Shown: positions 1 to 8,269 of the stretch, in pieces
Position numbering within the stretch: the first letter of the stretch is position 1
Layout: each line of letters begins with the position of its first letter
Assembly: GCA_965238045.1 (NCBI GenBank)
Contig: CBDEGU010000011.1
Location: forward strand, 806,001-870,000
DNA from: CBDEGU01 sp965238045
GTDB lineage: Bacteria; Acidobacteriota; Terriglobia; Bryobacterales; UBA6623
Reading direction: 5' to 3'
DNA: 64,000 nucleotides
Made by a program: the position numbers and the translations under genes
The notes under the pieces: model-generated
Seen by the model: only the letters and a program-made list of their open reading frames with translations
What the model was told of the DNA's origin: nothing
The model's database searches: none

Positions 1-42
1 TCCGACTTTTCCTGTAACATGAATAGCAAGGATATTTTCGCG

Positions 43-678
43 ATGAGTGCCCCAAAACCCCTTGACGATCTCGACGCTGTCCGGGCCGTGGTAGAGGCTG
101 TTCAGGACTTCGAGCAGCAGGAACAGCAGCGTATTTTCAGATGGGCTGCCGAATAGCTCAAACTACCCGGGCCGTTTGGGACTTCTGGCGTTCCGTCCAC
201 TCAAGCTCATCACGAGGAAACATCGCGATCACCCTCTGTCTCACATGAAGCTGCCTCTACGCAATCACCGCCTGCCCAAGACATCAGGTCATTCGTCGCA
301 GCGAAGAGCCCTCGCAGTGACATCCAGTTTGCCGCCACCATAGCCTACTACTTCCGGTTCCAGGCACCAACATCTGAGAGGCAGGAAGCGATCAGCGGCA
401 ATGATTTGCAGGAGGCATGCCGAAAAGCGGGGAGAGATCGCTTATTGGATCCGGGCAAGACCCTGAACAACGCTCGCCAGCAAGGCCTTCTCGACAGGAC
501 TGAACGCGGCTATTTCTCTGTGAACGCGGTGGGAGAAAACCTTGTTGCGATGACCCTGCCGGGGGACAGTAATTCCGGCGGTAAAAGAGCCAAGAAGAAG
601 ACTGCCAAGAAGAAGACTGCCAAGAAAAAGACGGCCAGGAAAAAGACGGCCAGGAAGAAGGCGGCCAGGAAAGCGTGA
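43..678 (+). pseudogene. lysine-tailed putative DNA-binding protein, interrupted by in-frame amber codon
   Basis: An ATG at 43, preceded by AAGGA at suitable spacing, opens a frame that meets TAG at 154-156 after 37 codons. The same frame then stays open to the TGA at 676-678. Sequence before the stop (a Glu/Gln-rich stretch ending RWAAE) and after it (LKLPGPFG) reads as one protein of about 211 residues. The middle, roughly residues 90-175, resembles a winged-helix-like domain (IAYYFRF, NDLQEACRKAG, NNARQQGLL). The C-terminus is an array of KKTAKKKTA/KKTARKK units like the tails of bacterial histone-like proteins, suggesting nucleic-acid binding. The next gene begins 3 bp downstream, so the two form an operon. 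Either the gene is broken by one substitution or the codon is read through; if translation restarts internally, TTG at 406 gives a 90-residue product. Function is unknown. Confidence 0.6.
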
Positions 679-681
679 CCC

Positions 682-1497
682 GTGACTGCCGCTCAGCAGG
701 CCATTGACTCTGCGATCAAGGAGTCTGAACGACTCCTGAATACACTCCGCAATGGCACTAGGCAAGTAACCTCGACCGGCCAGAAGCAGATCATTAATGC
801 GACGGCTCACGCCTGGTTCAACAACCACCGCAAGACCGTAGTCGAAGCCCTTGCCGGCGATGACCTGTTACTGTTGGACGATGAGTACAGGGGTTTGCTA
901 GCGGCAACCGGTCGCGCAACGCTCAGAACGTCGTACCTCAAAGGCCTGAAGCGCATCAAGAGAGCCCTCGCCCAGTTGCAAGCGGATCAGGTCATTGCGC
1001 TATCGGATGCTCCTACCGCCCAGTCGCACCAATCTTCATCGGACGCGCCCCCTCAGTTCTCACCGCTCATCGGTGATGTAAACATGCAGGCGATCCTGAA
1101 TCGGCGGTGGATCGAGTGCGTTGCCTGCCTAAAAGCAGGTGCGCCTCTGGCCGCCACAGTCATGATGGGCGGTATCCTCGAAGGTCTTTTACTGGCAAGG
1201 ATCAATCAACTTGAAGACAGGGCTCCCGTGGTCAGGGCCGCTGCAGCTCCGCGAGATAAGGAGAGCAGGAAGACGCTTGGTCTCAGAGACTGGGGTTTAA
1301 AGAATTACATTGATGTCGCCCACGAGCTCAAGTGGATTTCGACCACAGCCAAGGATATCGGCGAAGTTGTTCGGGACTACAGAAACTTTATCCATCCGCA
1401 AAAAGAGCTCTCGCACGGTATTCGGCTGTCCACCGAAGACGCGCAGATGATGTGGGAAGTGGCCAAGAGCGTAACACACCAGATACTGAAAACTTAG
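682..1497 (+). CDS. HEPN-like / DUF4145-type protein of unknown function
   Basis: A 271-residue protein starting at GTG 682, 3 bp after the lysine-tailed gene. The N-terminal 110 residues are helical (SAIKESERLLN, SYLKGLKRIKRAL). A Ser/Gln-rich linker lies at about 113-125. The C-terminal half has two helices around MMGGILEGLLLARINQ and ends with RDYRNFIHP at about 231-239. An R-x6-H arrangement after a helical bundle is the signature of HEPN domains, which in many defence and toxin-antitoxin systems cut RNA; related DUF4145 proteins also end in an RN.xxHP motif. No signal peptide or membrane segment is seen, so it is probably cytosolic. Pairing with a nucleic-acid-binding partner and proximity to a NACHT gene suggest a defence role, but that is inference. 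Confidence 0.6.
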   Translation: MTAAQQAIDSAIKESERLLNTLRNGTRQVTSTGQKQIINATAHAWFNNHRKTVVEALAGDDLLLLDDEYRGLLAATGRATLRTSYLKGLKRIKRALAQLQADQVIALSDAPTAQSHQSSSDAPPQFSPLIGDVNMQAILNRRWIECVACLKAGAPLAATVMMGGILEGLLLARINQLEDRAPVVRAAAAPRDKESRKTLGLRDWGLKNYIDVAHELKWISTTAKDIGEVVRDYRNFIHPQKELSHGIRLSTEDAQMMWEVAKSVTHQILKT

Positions 1498-1573
1498 CCG
1501 AGTGCCAGAAACCGGGCAGCCTCGATTCCTGCCTAATAATGGGCCAGTATCGCCATCAAGTCTTGGCTCGGCG

Positions 1574-1770
1574 AGGGACAGGCTCGGCGAGGGACAGGCA
1601 CCATAATCCGTGACCCCCGACCACGGAATCTAGCACAATCCTCGCCGCCCCACGCATCGCCAGCGCTCCCGCATGTCTAGGGCGCCGATCCGTCCCGGAT
1701 CCAGACTCTGAAAACTGGCGGAAAATCTGTAGCCCAGGCGACTGGGCCGGCGCGCTGCGGGATCGTGTCA
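1574..1770 (+). repeat. intergenic repeat R1 (copy 1 of a four-copy family)
   Basis: This lies in the gene-free stretch 1498-1966 and shares blocks with R2 (5054-5325), R3 (6915-6965 plus 8003-8225) and R4 (9459-9560). Shared blocks include GACCACGGAATCTAGCACA-type sequence, CTGGATCTGAAAAACGGACG-type sequence and a CGACTGGGCCGGCGCGCTGC-type end. A 16-bp unit (GGCTCGGCGAGGGACA) is duplicated at 1565-1596. No coding sense is seen. All four copies have the same orientation. The rest of 1498-1966 holds nothing recognisable. Confidence 0.7.
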
Positions 1771-3254
1771 TGGAAGCAGATCAGCTAGCTCGGCCCCGCG
1801 CCGCCACCCGCACGGGCCGCCCGCTAGCCTCCGGCGGGTTTGTCCAGAAGCTCGACACCCGCCTCAAAAGTACCCTCCAACCGACGAAACGCGGTCGCAC
1901 GAAGAAACACCACCTCGCCGCTGCGGCAAATAAGGTGGCTGGCCTTCTTCGGACCCTAGGCTGCCCCTATTTTGCCTCTTTTGCTCCTCCGACTTCTCCC
2001 GGTTCTTCTCCGAGAATCTCTTCAAGGGAAGCCTCAGTGATTCGATGCTTCTCTACTATCGCCTCACGAATTCGCATCGCTAGTCTCAGTGTCTCCATCG
2101 ACTGGAATACGTTACCCTCTCCGAGGTCCTTCACAAAGTTATCTCGATAGGAGAGGTCTGCCGTCACCACCTTAACTCGACCATACTTCTTTACCATGAA
2201 CCTAATTGTCTCTTCAGTATTTTTGAAACCAGACCAACCAACAAGGTGTCCACACCTCGATACCACGAAATAGGTCAACTGAGCCAGCCAGTTATGAGTG
2301 CCGCGAAACGCCCATATATGCTCTTCGCCGATGACGAAATCCCTGTACGCCAGCTTCAGGTATCTGGTATAGTGCGTAATTCTAACGTTCTTTTTGACCC
2401 CGATGCGTTCCACAAGCTGGTCCATGCCTGGTAAGATATAGTACCTCCCCACGACCTCTGGTCTGATTTCGTAGAGCAAGCCGATCACGTTCTCTGGGCC
2501 AACATGTTCTCTGTATTTCTTTATCAGCGAGCTTTGAACGTTAGGGTTTGCTTCCGAAATAAAGCGTGCTGTAAAGTACTCTTGGAAGGACCGGTGTGCA
2601 AACACAAGAGACAAGCCGTCTTCCACTAGCAAACAGACTGCCTGTAGTGCATCCTCGAGGTAGTCACTAGCACTGTAATTGAGGTTTGCGATCTTCTTGC
2701 AGTTCTCAAGGTACCTAAGAGCTGATGTCTTGCTGAACTGATATTCTGTCTTGTCGTATGTTTGCAGGCAAAACGCCGCAAAGACCCTAGCGAACTCCTG
2801 TATGTCGAGTGACGTAAGTCGTTGGCGTTGAAAACCTCCTTTGAGGGCATCATGTCTCTCGAACAATGCTTCATATGCCTTGCCATAAAAAATACTGAGT
2901 TTGTCTGGGATGTGGGCACCCTGACCGTAAGTGAGGAGCATTATAGATAGTAAGAGAGGGTTCGATACAAACGACTCATGCTTGTCAAACAGATCAGTTC
3001 GTAGCTCATCTAGGAACTTTTGTTTCAGGTCATCGTCGAAGGGAAGTTTCTCCACAAGCTCGCATGCACGATCGCGCTTGAGAGGCTGCAGGGTGGCTAC
3101 TACGAAGCGTTGCCAACTTTCGAGGTCGGTGTCGTGCCGAGAGGAGACGATTACCCAGTTAGAATCGTGCTCGTTAGCAAGATCTTGAATGGCAGAGGCC
3201 ACCACCGACTTCTTGCTTTGAGCCACTTCGTCGAACCCGTCGAGAAATAGCGCA

Positions 3255-4291
3255 GATGGGTATTCACTTGACTCAGGTATTTTGAAATGGCCCCTACATG
3301 TTGTGGTTGTCCGTAGCGCGTGTTGCGGTGCCTCCGACCAGCGACTTGTAGGGCGCCGGTTGGACGGCGACGGCCTGCTGAACCAGGCGGTAGAAGAGCT
3401 TGCCTCGGCTTCTGGACTTGCGGCGGTTGAAGCGGAAGGTGAATTCGTCGAGGTAGTAGTCGAGATGCTCGTGGCTGACGGCTCCTTGATGCGTACCCAG
3501 TATCCAACGCTTCAGTAACGACACCACGCGATGCACGCGGGGGAGCAGTTGAGAGGCTCGTGCCGGTTGGCCGTCCAGGTAGCTCACCTCGTGGCGATAG
3601 CCGTCGCTTTCGAGTGGCTCGTATCCCAGCCAGCCGTCCGTGTGGACCACGCTGCCGGGTTCGACCGACTCGCCGACGAAGGCCATCAAGCTGTCCCCAG
3701 AGGCGTTCGGAATCGTGCGCATCCGAACTCGTCCGATGCCGGCGCCATCTTCCTCGGCCGCTACTACAATCAGCGCTTTCGCGTCGGTTTGGCGGCCCCG
3801 CACGCCCTCCTCCAGGGCTCCTAAGTAAGTCTCGTCAACCTCAACGCGCCCGCTGAGGCGATCACGTCCGGGCCGCACCATAGCGCGCCGAAGCTTGTGC
3901 AACCAAGTCCAGGCCGTCTTGTAGCTGCCCAGGCCCAACACCCGCTGCAATCCCAATGCACTCGCCCCGTTCTTCTGGCTGGTGAGCCACCACATTGCTC
4001 GAAACCAACTCTGGAGCGGCTTGCGGGTGTCTTGAAAGATTGTGCCTGCTGTCGCCGAAGCTTGATGCCCGCAGCTTGCACACTGCAGCAGCACCGTGCG
4101 CACCGCCCAGGTTTTGTCATGCCCGCATCGCGGACAACGAAAACCCTCCGGCCAGCGGAGTTGACACAGATACTCCCGACAGGCCTGCTCGCTAGCGAAA
4201 CGCGCCTCGAACTCGGCCAAATTCCGGGGATAATCTTCCATCGCCCAAGATCCTACATCTTGGGGTCACCTGAGTCAAGTAAATACCCATC
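3255..4291 (-). mobile_element. IS1595-family insertion sequence, copy A
   Basis: A 1037-bp element bounded by imperfect terminal inverted repeats of about 24 bp (outer ends GATGGGTATT; one C/T difference within the repeat). The 8-bp target duplication ATAGCGCA is at 3247-3254 and 4292-4299. It carries one transposase gene read on the minus strand. IS1595 elements typically make 8-bp duplications. It sits inside the NACHT Walker B codons. Copies B, C and D are the same length and nearly identical. Confidence 0.95.
3294..4241 (-). CDS. IS1595-family (ISXO2-like) transposase, copy A
   Basis: A 315-residue transposase of normal family length. The N-terminal zinc ribbon is CPRCGH...CASCGH at about residues 36-60, followed by the helix-turn-helix-like region typical of the IS1595 zinc-ribbon domain. 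The DDE domain shows VEVDETYLG (first Asp), VHTDGWLGY (second Asp) and a final helix YYLDEFTFRFNRR carrying the third acidic or Asn/His residue. The protein binds the element's ends and catalyses cut or copy transposition. Its protein sequence is the same as copies B and D; one silent difference (GGC versus GGG Gly codon) separates it from B. All four copies look intact. Confidence 0.95.
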   Translation of the reverse strand: MEDYPRNLAEFEARFASEQACREYLCQLRWPEGFRCPRCGHDKTWAVRTVLLQCASCGHQASATAGTIFQDTRKPLQSWFRAMWWLTSQKNGASALGLQRVLGLGSYKTAWTWLHKLRRAMVRPGRDRLSGRVEVDETYLGALEEGVRGRQTDAKALIVVAAEEDGAGIGRVRMRTIPNASGDSLMAFVGESVEPGSVVHTDGWLGYEPLESDGYRHEVSYLDGQPARASQLLPRVHRVVSLLKRWILGTHQGAVSHEHLDYYLDEFTFRFNRRKSRSRGKLFYRLVQQAVAVQPAPYKSLVGGTATRATDNHNM

Positions 4292-4920
4292 ATAGCGCAA
4301 AATGACCCGCCTTCAAAGCAGCATCAACATATGACTGATCGAGCCGGAACTGAAATGATCTAAGGGTGCGATAGATAAGGTCACGCAACGTGTCGTCGGT
4401 CTGGTTGAGGTGTCGCAATTCAATAAAGATGGGGACCTTGGCTTTTGCAAAGAGGCAGCTCAGAAGCAAATGCCGCATAAACACAGTCTTCCCGCTTCCG
4501 GCTGTGCCGGCGACGACGAGACGGGGCGAGATCCGAGCGAGAGACGTGATGTCGGGGCGATCGAGGAGTGTCCGTGCAACTTTGATAGCAAGTGGCACAT
4601 AAAAATCGTAGAGGTATACCGACTCCGTGCGAATGAAGAAGGACTTGGCCTTTGAATGGCGATCGAACAGGCAGGATATGTAAGATGTGTAGGTGCTGTC
4701 TAGGCGAAGACGGAGCTTATTTGTGCTGAGCTTCAGTACTCCTTTGCCAATAGCTAGAAATGAGTCGATGTTCTTCTGAATGAACTCAGCGGCTATTCTG
4801 TTGGTGTCTAGCTCTTCCGGCATGATCACCTCTTCGGTTGGGCAAACGGCGGGCTCGGTGCTATGCCACCTGTGGAACTCGGAAACAGGTTACTACTTTT
4901 GGGCGTGGATCGCAACTCAT

Positions 4921-4999
4921 CCAGGATTTCCATTTTGGCCCTGGCGCGGCTACAGTATATACCCGCGCTGCCTCGAATACCACTTGTTTTGTGCGAAAT
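4921..4999 (-). repeat. block A of an imperfect inverted repeat (coding relic)
   Basis: Read on the minus strand, about 78 bp match 5393-5470 on the plus strand at roughly 80% identity. Both encode a peptide close to VVFxAARVYTV..PGPKxKSW, with several differences at third codon positions, which suggests relics or small paralogues of the same gene. Block A lies just upstream of the NACHT gene, in the same orientation, and its frame ends at TAG near 4865. Confidence 0.55.
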
Positions 5000-5053
5000 G
5001 TTCCACATTACCCCCACTGCTGGACGCTAGGGCTTGTCCGTCCGCTCACAGAC

Positions 5054-5325
5054 GCTGATGGACGGAGAAAATTAGACACAAGGAGATCAGGGACCTTTAT
5101 TGCTAAGAAACCGTTTGTAGTCAGTATTTTACATATTTCCCTCAGCGAGGGACCCTCGCCTTAGTCCCGTGCCCCCCGACCACGGGATCTAGCACAGCCC
5201 CCGCCGCCCCACGTATCGCGAGCGCTCCCGCCTGTCGAGGGCCTCGATCCCTCCGGGGCCCTGGATCTGAAAAACGGACGGAGAATCCGCAGCCGGGGCG
5301 ACTCGGCCGGAGCGCCGTTCAGCCC
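5054..5325 (+). repeat. intergenic repeat R2
   Basis: The longest uninterrupted copy of the repeat family. It begins with a purine-rich segment leading to ACCTTTATTGCTAAGAAACC, continues through TTTCCCTCAGCGAGG, and ends with the blocks shared with R1, R3 and R4. It lies upstream of the NACHT gene, so R1 and R2 are direct repeats on either side of it. Confidence 0.7.
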
Positions 5326-5344
5326 GCTCAATCAAGCTCTGTGA

Positions 5345-5551
5345 GTGGACGAACGAGCCCTGGCGCCCACCGCCGGAGGTGATGTGCTGGGTTCAGCACG
5401 AAAAGACGTCGTATTCGGGGCAGCGCGAGTGTATACTGTGACCGTGCCAGGGCCAAAACGGAAATCCTGGCTCAAACGGCAACACTATCATGTTGTCAGG
5501 TGCTCCCCTAGGGGACAGGCGGTGATGATGAAACCTGCGACGTCCAGATAG
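5345..5551 (+). CDS. small hypothetical protein, possible gene relic
   Basis: A 68-codon frame from GTG 5345, with no good ribosome site at that start; GGAGGTG lies inside it near 5375. Its central part (RKDVVFGAARVYTV, PGPKRKSW) is the plus-strand partner of the minus-strand relic at 4921-4999. Conservation of the peptide between two diverged copies is the only sign that it was ever translated. No family was recognised. Sequence from 5552 to the IS at 5608 is non-coding as far as can be seen. Confidence 0.25.
   Translation: MDERALAPTAGGDVLGSARKDVVFGAARVYTVTVPGPKRKSWLKRQHYHVVRCSPRGQAVMMKPATSR
5393..5470 (+). repeat. block B of an imperfect inverted repeat
   Basis: Partner of 4921-4999 in the opposite orientation; see that entry. 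R2 lies between the two arms. Confidence 0.55.
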
Positions 5552-5620
5552 CCAAATTGGGAGAGAGTGTCGCGATGGGCGTCTTTCAGTTGTTCACTTT
5601 CAGGGTGGATGGGTATTTAC

Positions 5621-5660
5621 TTGACTCAGGTGACCCCAAGATGTAGGATCTTGGGCGATG
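5621..5660 (+). promoter_or_regulatory. IS promoter overlapping a start-proximal hairpin
   Basis: Inside the left end, TTGACT (5621-5626) and TAGGAT (5644-5649) are separated by 17 bp, a good sigma-70-type promoter. The transposase ATG at 5658 is only 8 bp after the -10 box, so the native mRNA should be leaderless or nearly so. A perfect 8-bp inverted repeat, CCCAAGAT/ATCTTGGG with a 5-nt loop, spans 5635-5655 and ends 2 bp before the ATG. Copies A, C and D carry the same sites. Confidence 0.6.
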
Positions 5661-6605
5661 GAAGATTATCCCCGGAATTTGGCCGAGTTCGAGGCGCGTT
5701 TCGCTAGCGAGCAGGCCTGTCGGGAGTATCTGTGTCAACTCCGCTGGCCGGAGGGTTTTCGTTGTCCGCGATGCGGGCATGACAAAACCTGGGCGGTGCG
5801 CACGGTGCTGCTGCAGTGTGCAAGCTGCGGGCATCAAGCTTCGGCGACAGCAGGCACAATCTTTCAAGACACCCGCAAGCCGCTCCAGAGTTGGTTTCGA
5901 GCAATGTGGTGGCTCACCAGCCAGAAGAACGGGGCGAGTGCATTGGGATTGCAGCGGGTGTTGGGCCTGGGCAGCTACAAGACGGCCTGGACTTGGTTGC
6001 ACAAGCTTCGGCGCGCTATGGTGCGGCCCGGACGTGATCGCCTCAGCGGGCGCGTTGAGGTTGACGAGACTTACTTAGGAGCCCTGGAGGAGGGCGTGCG
6101 GGGCCGCCAAACCGACGCGAAAGCGCTGATTGTAGTAGCGGCCGAGGAAGATGGCGCCGGCATCGGACGAGTTCGGATGCGCACGATTCCGAACGCCTCT
6201 GGGGACAGCTTGATGGCCTTCGTCGGCGAGTCGGTCGAACCCGGCAGCGTGGTCCACACGGACGGCTGGCTGGGATACGAGCCACTCGAAAGCGACGGCT
6301 ATCGCCACGAGGTGAGCTACCTGGACGGGCAACCGGCACGAGCCTCTCAACTGCTCCCCCGCGTGCATCGCGTGGTGTCGTTACTGAAGCGTTGGATACT
6401 GGGTACGCATCAAGGAGCCGTCAGCCACGAGCATCTCGACTACTACCTCGACGAATTCACCTTCCGCTTCAACCGCCGCAAGTCCAGAAGCCGAGGCAAG
6501 CTCTTCTACCGCCTGGTTCAGCAGGCCGTCGCCGTCCAACCGGCGCCCTACAAGTCGCTGGTCGGAGGCACCGCAACACGCGCTACGGACAACCACAACA
6601 TGTAG
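5658..6605 (+). CDS. IS1595-family transposase, copy B
   Basis: A 315-residue transposase with the N-terminal zinc ribbon (CPRCGH, CASCGH) and DDE-type catalytic domain (DETYLG, HTDGWLGY, DEFTFRFNRR) described for copy A, and the same protein sequence. There is no Shine-Dalgarno sequence before the ATG; translation is expected from a leaderless transcript starting just after the internal promoter. No frameshift or stop is seen, so the protein should be active. Confidence 0.95.
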   Translation: MEDYPRNLAEFEARFASEQACREYLCQLRWPEGFRCPRCGHDKTWAVRTVLLQCASCGHQASATAGTIFQDTRKPLQSWFRAMWWLTSQKNGASALGLQRVLGLGSYKTAWTWLHKLRRAMVRPGRDRLSGRVEVDETYLGALEEGVRGRQTDAKALIVVAAEEDGAGIGRVRMRTIPNASGDSLMAFVGESVEPGSVVHTDGWLGYEPLESDGYRHEVSYLDGQPARASQLLPRVHRVVSLLKRWILGTHQGAVSHEHLDYYLDEFTFRFNRRKSRSRGKLFYRLVQQAVAVQPAPYKSLVGGTATRATDNHNM

Positions 6606-6644
6606 GGGCCATTTCAAAATACCTGAGTCAAGTGAATACCCATC

Positions 6645-6965
6645 TCAGGGTGTTTGTTTCGTCTGGCTTTCACAGACTCGTCAGTAGGCTGAGCCTAGAA
6701 AAACCCGTCTCCGTAGTGCTGAGATTGAAACGTCGATCATTCCATCGAAGCCCTCCTTCACCCACGAAATATCCACATTCATCAACGTCTGTGTCTTCAG
6801 TACTACTAGGAGACGAACCAAGGAGCCTGCCATCGTCAGGACCGGTAGGCTAGCTCCGGGCGACACTCACGTGTTTCGGCATGTTGATTATATCACAGGG
6901 GCTTTCAGGGGCTTTCAGGGAGGGAAATAAAGGGGAACTCAGGGATAGGCACCTTTATTGCTAAG
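6645..6965. other. spacer between IS copies B and C
   Basis: 321 bp without a convincing gene. A 61-codon minus-strand frame (6681-6866) has no recognisable family. The unit GGGGCTTTCA is repeated at 6899-6918. The last 50 bp, from about 6915, are the left part of repeat R3, ending at the 8-bp target duplication of copy C. Confidence 0.4.
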
Positions 6966-8002
6966 GATGGGTATTTACTTGACTCAGGTGACCCCAAGAT
7001 GTAGGATCTTGGGCGATGGAAGATTATCCCCGGAATTTGGCCGAGTTCGAGGCGCGTTTCGCTAGCGAGCAGGCCTGTCGGGAGTATCTGTGTCAACTCC
7101 GCTGGCCGGAGGGTTTTCGTTGTCCGCGATGCGGGCATGACAAAACCTGGGCGGTGCGCACGGTGCTGCTGCAGTGTGCAAGCTGCGGGCATCAAGCTTC
7201 GGCGACAGCAGGCACAATCTTTCAAGACACCCGCAAGCCGCTCCAGAGTTGGTTTCGAGCAATGTGGTGGCTCACCAGCCAGAAGAACGGGGCGAGTGCA
7301 TTGGGATTGCAGCGGGTGTTGGGCCTGGGCAGCTACAAGACGGCCTGGACTTGGTTGCACAAGCTTCGGCGCGCTATGGTGCGGCCCGGACGTGATCGCC
7401 TCAGCGGGCGCGTTGAGGTTGACGAGACTTACTTAGGAGCCCTGGAGGAGGGCGTGCGGGGCCGCCAAACCGACGCGAAAGCGCTGATTGTAGTAGCGGC
7501 CGAGGAAGATGGCGCCGGCATCGGACGAGTTCGGATGCGCACGATTCCGAACGCCTCTGGGGACAGCTTGATGGCCTTCGTCGGCGAGTCGGTCGAACCC
7601 GGCAGCGTGGTCCACACGGACGGCTGGCTGGGATACGAGCCACTCGAAAGCGACGGCTATCGCCACGAGGTGAGCTACCTGGACGGGCAACCGGCACGAG
7701 CCTCTCAACTGCTCCCCCGCGTGCATCGCGTGGTGTCGTTACTGAAGCGTTGGATACTGGGTACGCATCAAGGAGCCGTCAGCCACGAGCATCTCGACTA
7801 CTACCTCGACGAATTCACCTTCCGCTTCAACCGCCGCAAGTCCAGAAGCCGAGGCAAGCTCTTCTACCGCCTGGTTCAGCAGGCCGTCGCCGTCCAACCG
7901 GCGCCCTACAAGTCGCTGGTCGGAGGCGCCGCAACACGCGCTACGGACAACCACAACATGTAGGGGCCATTTCAAAATACCTGAGTCAAGTGAATACCCA
8001 TC
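6966..8002 (+). mobile_element. IS1595-family insertion sequence, copy C
   Basis: 1037 bp with 8-bp target duplication TTGCTAAG at 6958-6965 and 8003-8010. It has landed inside repeat R3: removing it joins ACCTTTATTGCTAAG to AAACCG exactly as in uninterrupted R2. Confidence 0.95.
7016..7963 (+). CDS. IS1595-family transposase, copy C
   Basis: A 315-residue transposase, full length and intact. It differs from the other three copies by one residue near the C-terminus (GGAATR in place of GGTATR, from an ACC to GCC change). The zinc ribbon and DDE residues are unchanged. Like the other copies it starts 8 bp after the -10 element of the IS-internal promoter, without a ribosome-binding site. Confidence 0.95.
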   Translation: MEDYPRNLAEFEARFASEQACREYLCQLRWPEGFRCPRCGHDKTWAVRTVLLQCASCGHQASATAGTIFQDTRKPLQSWFRAMWWLTSQKNGASALGLQRVLGLGSYKTAWTWLHKLRRAMVRPGRDRLSGRVEVDETYLGALEEGVRGRQTDAKALIVVAAEEDGAGIGRVRMRTIPNASGDSLMAFVGESVEPGSVVHTDGWLGYEPLESDGYRHEVSYLDGQPARASQLLPRVHRVVSLLKRWILGTHQGAVSHEHLDYYLDEFTFRFNRRKSRSRGKLFYRLVQQAVAVQPAPYKSLVGGAATRATDNHNM

Positions 8003-8225
8003 TTGCTAAGAAACCGTTTGTAGTCAGTATTTGACATATTTCCCTCAGCGAGGAACACTCGCCTTAATCCGTGACCCCGAGCACGGCACCCGGCACAATC
8101 CTCGACGCGCCACGCGTCGCGAGCGCCCCCGCCTGTCGAGAGCCTCGATCCCCCCGGGCCCCTGGATCTGAAAAATGGACGGAGAATCCGCAGCCGAGGC
8201 GACTGGGCAAGGGGGGACGTGACAC
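8003..8225 (+). repeat. intergenic repeat R3 (right part)
   Basis: The continuation of the R3 copy that starts at about 6915 and is split by IS copy C. It follows R2 closely (AAACCGTTTGTAGTCAGTAT, TTTCCCTCAGCGAGG, CTGGATCTGAAAAATGGACG) and stops shortly before the GAPDH gene's 3' end. Confidence 0.7.
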
Positions 8226-8269
8226 GCCCGCTGCGTCAACCGTCACAATATCGCGTTCCGTCTGTCGAA

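Larger units (their letters stand above)
1967..4823 (-). pseudogene. NACHT (STAND-class) NTPase, interrupted by an IS1595-family insertion
   Basis: Two minus-strand pieces (4823 to 4300 and 3254 to 1967) make one gene when the IS at 3255-4291 and one copy of its 8-bp target duplication are removed; the frame rejoins exactly to give about 603 residues. The N-terminal 95 residues form a helical region of unknown role. Walker A is GTAGSGKT (about 106-113). Walker B, ALFLDGFDEV, is exactly where the IS sits. A sensor region (VSSRHD) follows, then FAHRSFQEYFTARF, a hallmark of NACHT winged-helix domains. A short 170-residue C-terminal domain would be the sensor. Bacterial NACHT proteins with short C-terminal domains (bNACHT) protect against phages. 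The ATG at 4823 is preferred over GTG 4829 because AGAGG lies at proper spacing. As it stands only a truncated 177-residue N-terminal piece can be made. Confidence 0.85.
5608..6644 (+). mobile_element. IS1595-family insertion sequence, copy B
   Basis: 1037 bp, same ends as copy A. The 8-bp target duplication TCAGGGTG is at 5600-5607 and 6645-6652, so this insertion is recent and not rearranged. The transposase is on the plus strand. Confidence 0.95.

Noticed and set aside
442..828. 128-residue minus-strand frame rich in GRLFPGRLF repeats
   Set aside because: It is the antisense of the KKTAKKK-encoding tandem codons of the plus-strand gene.
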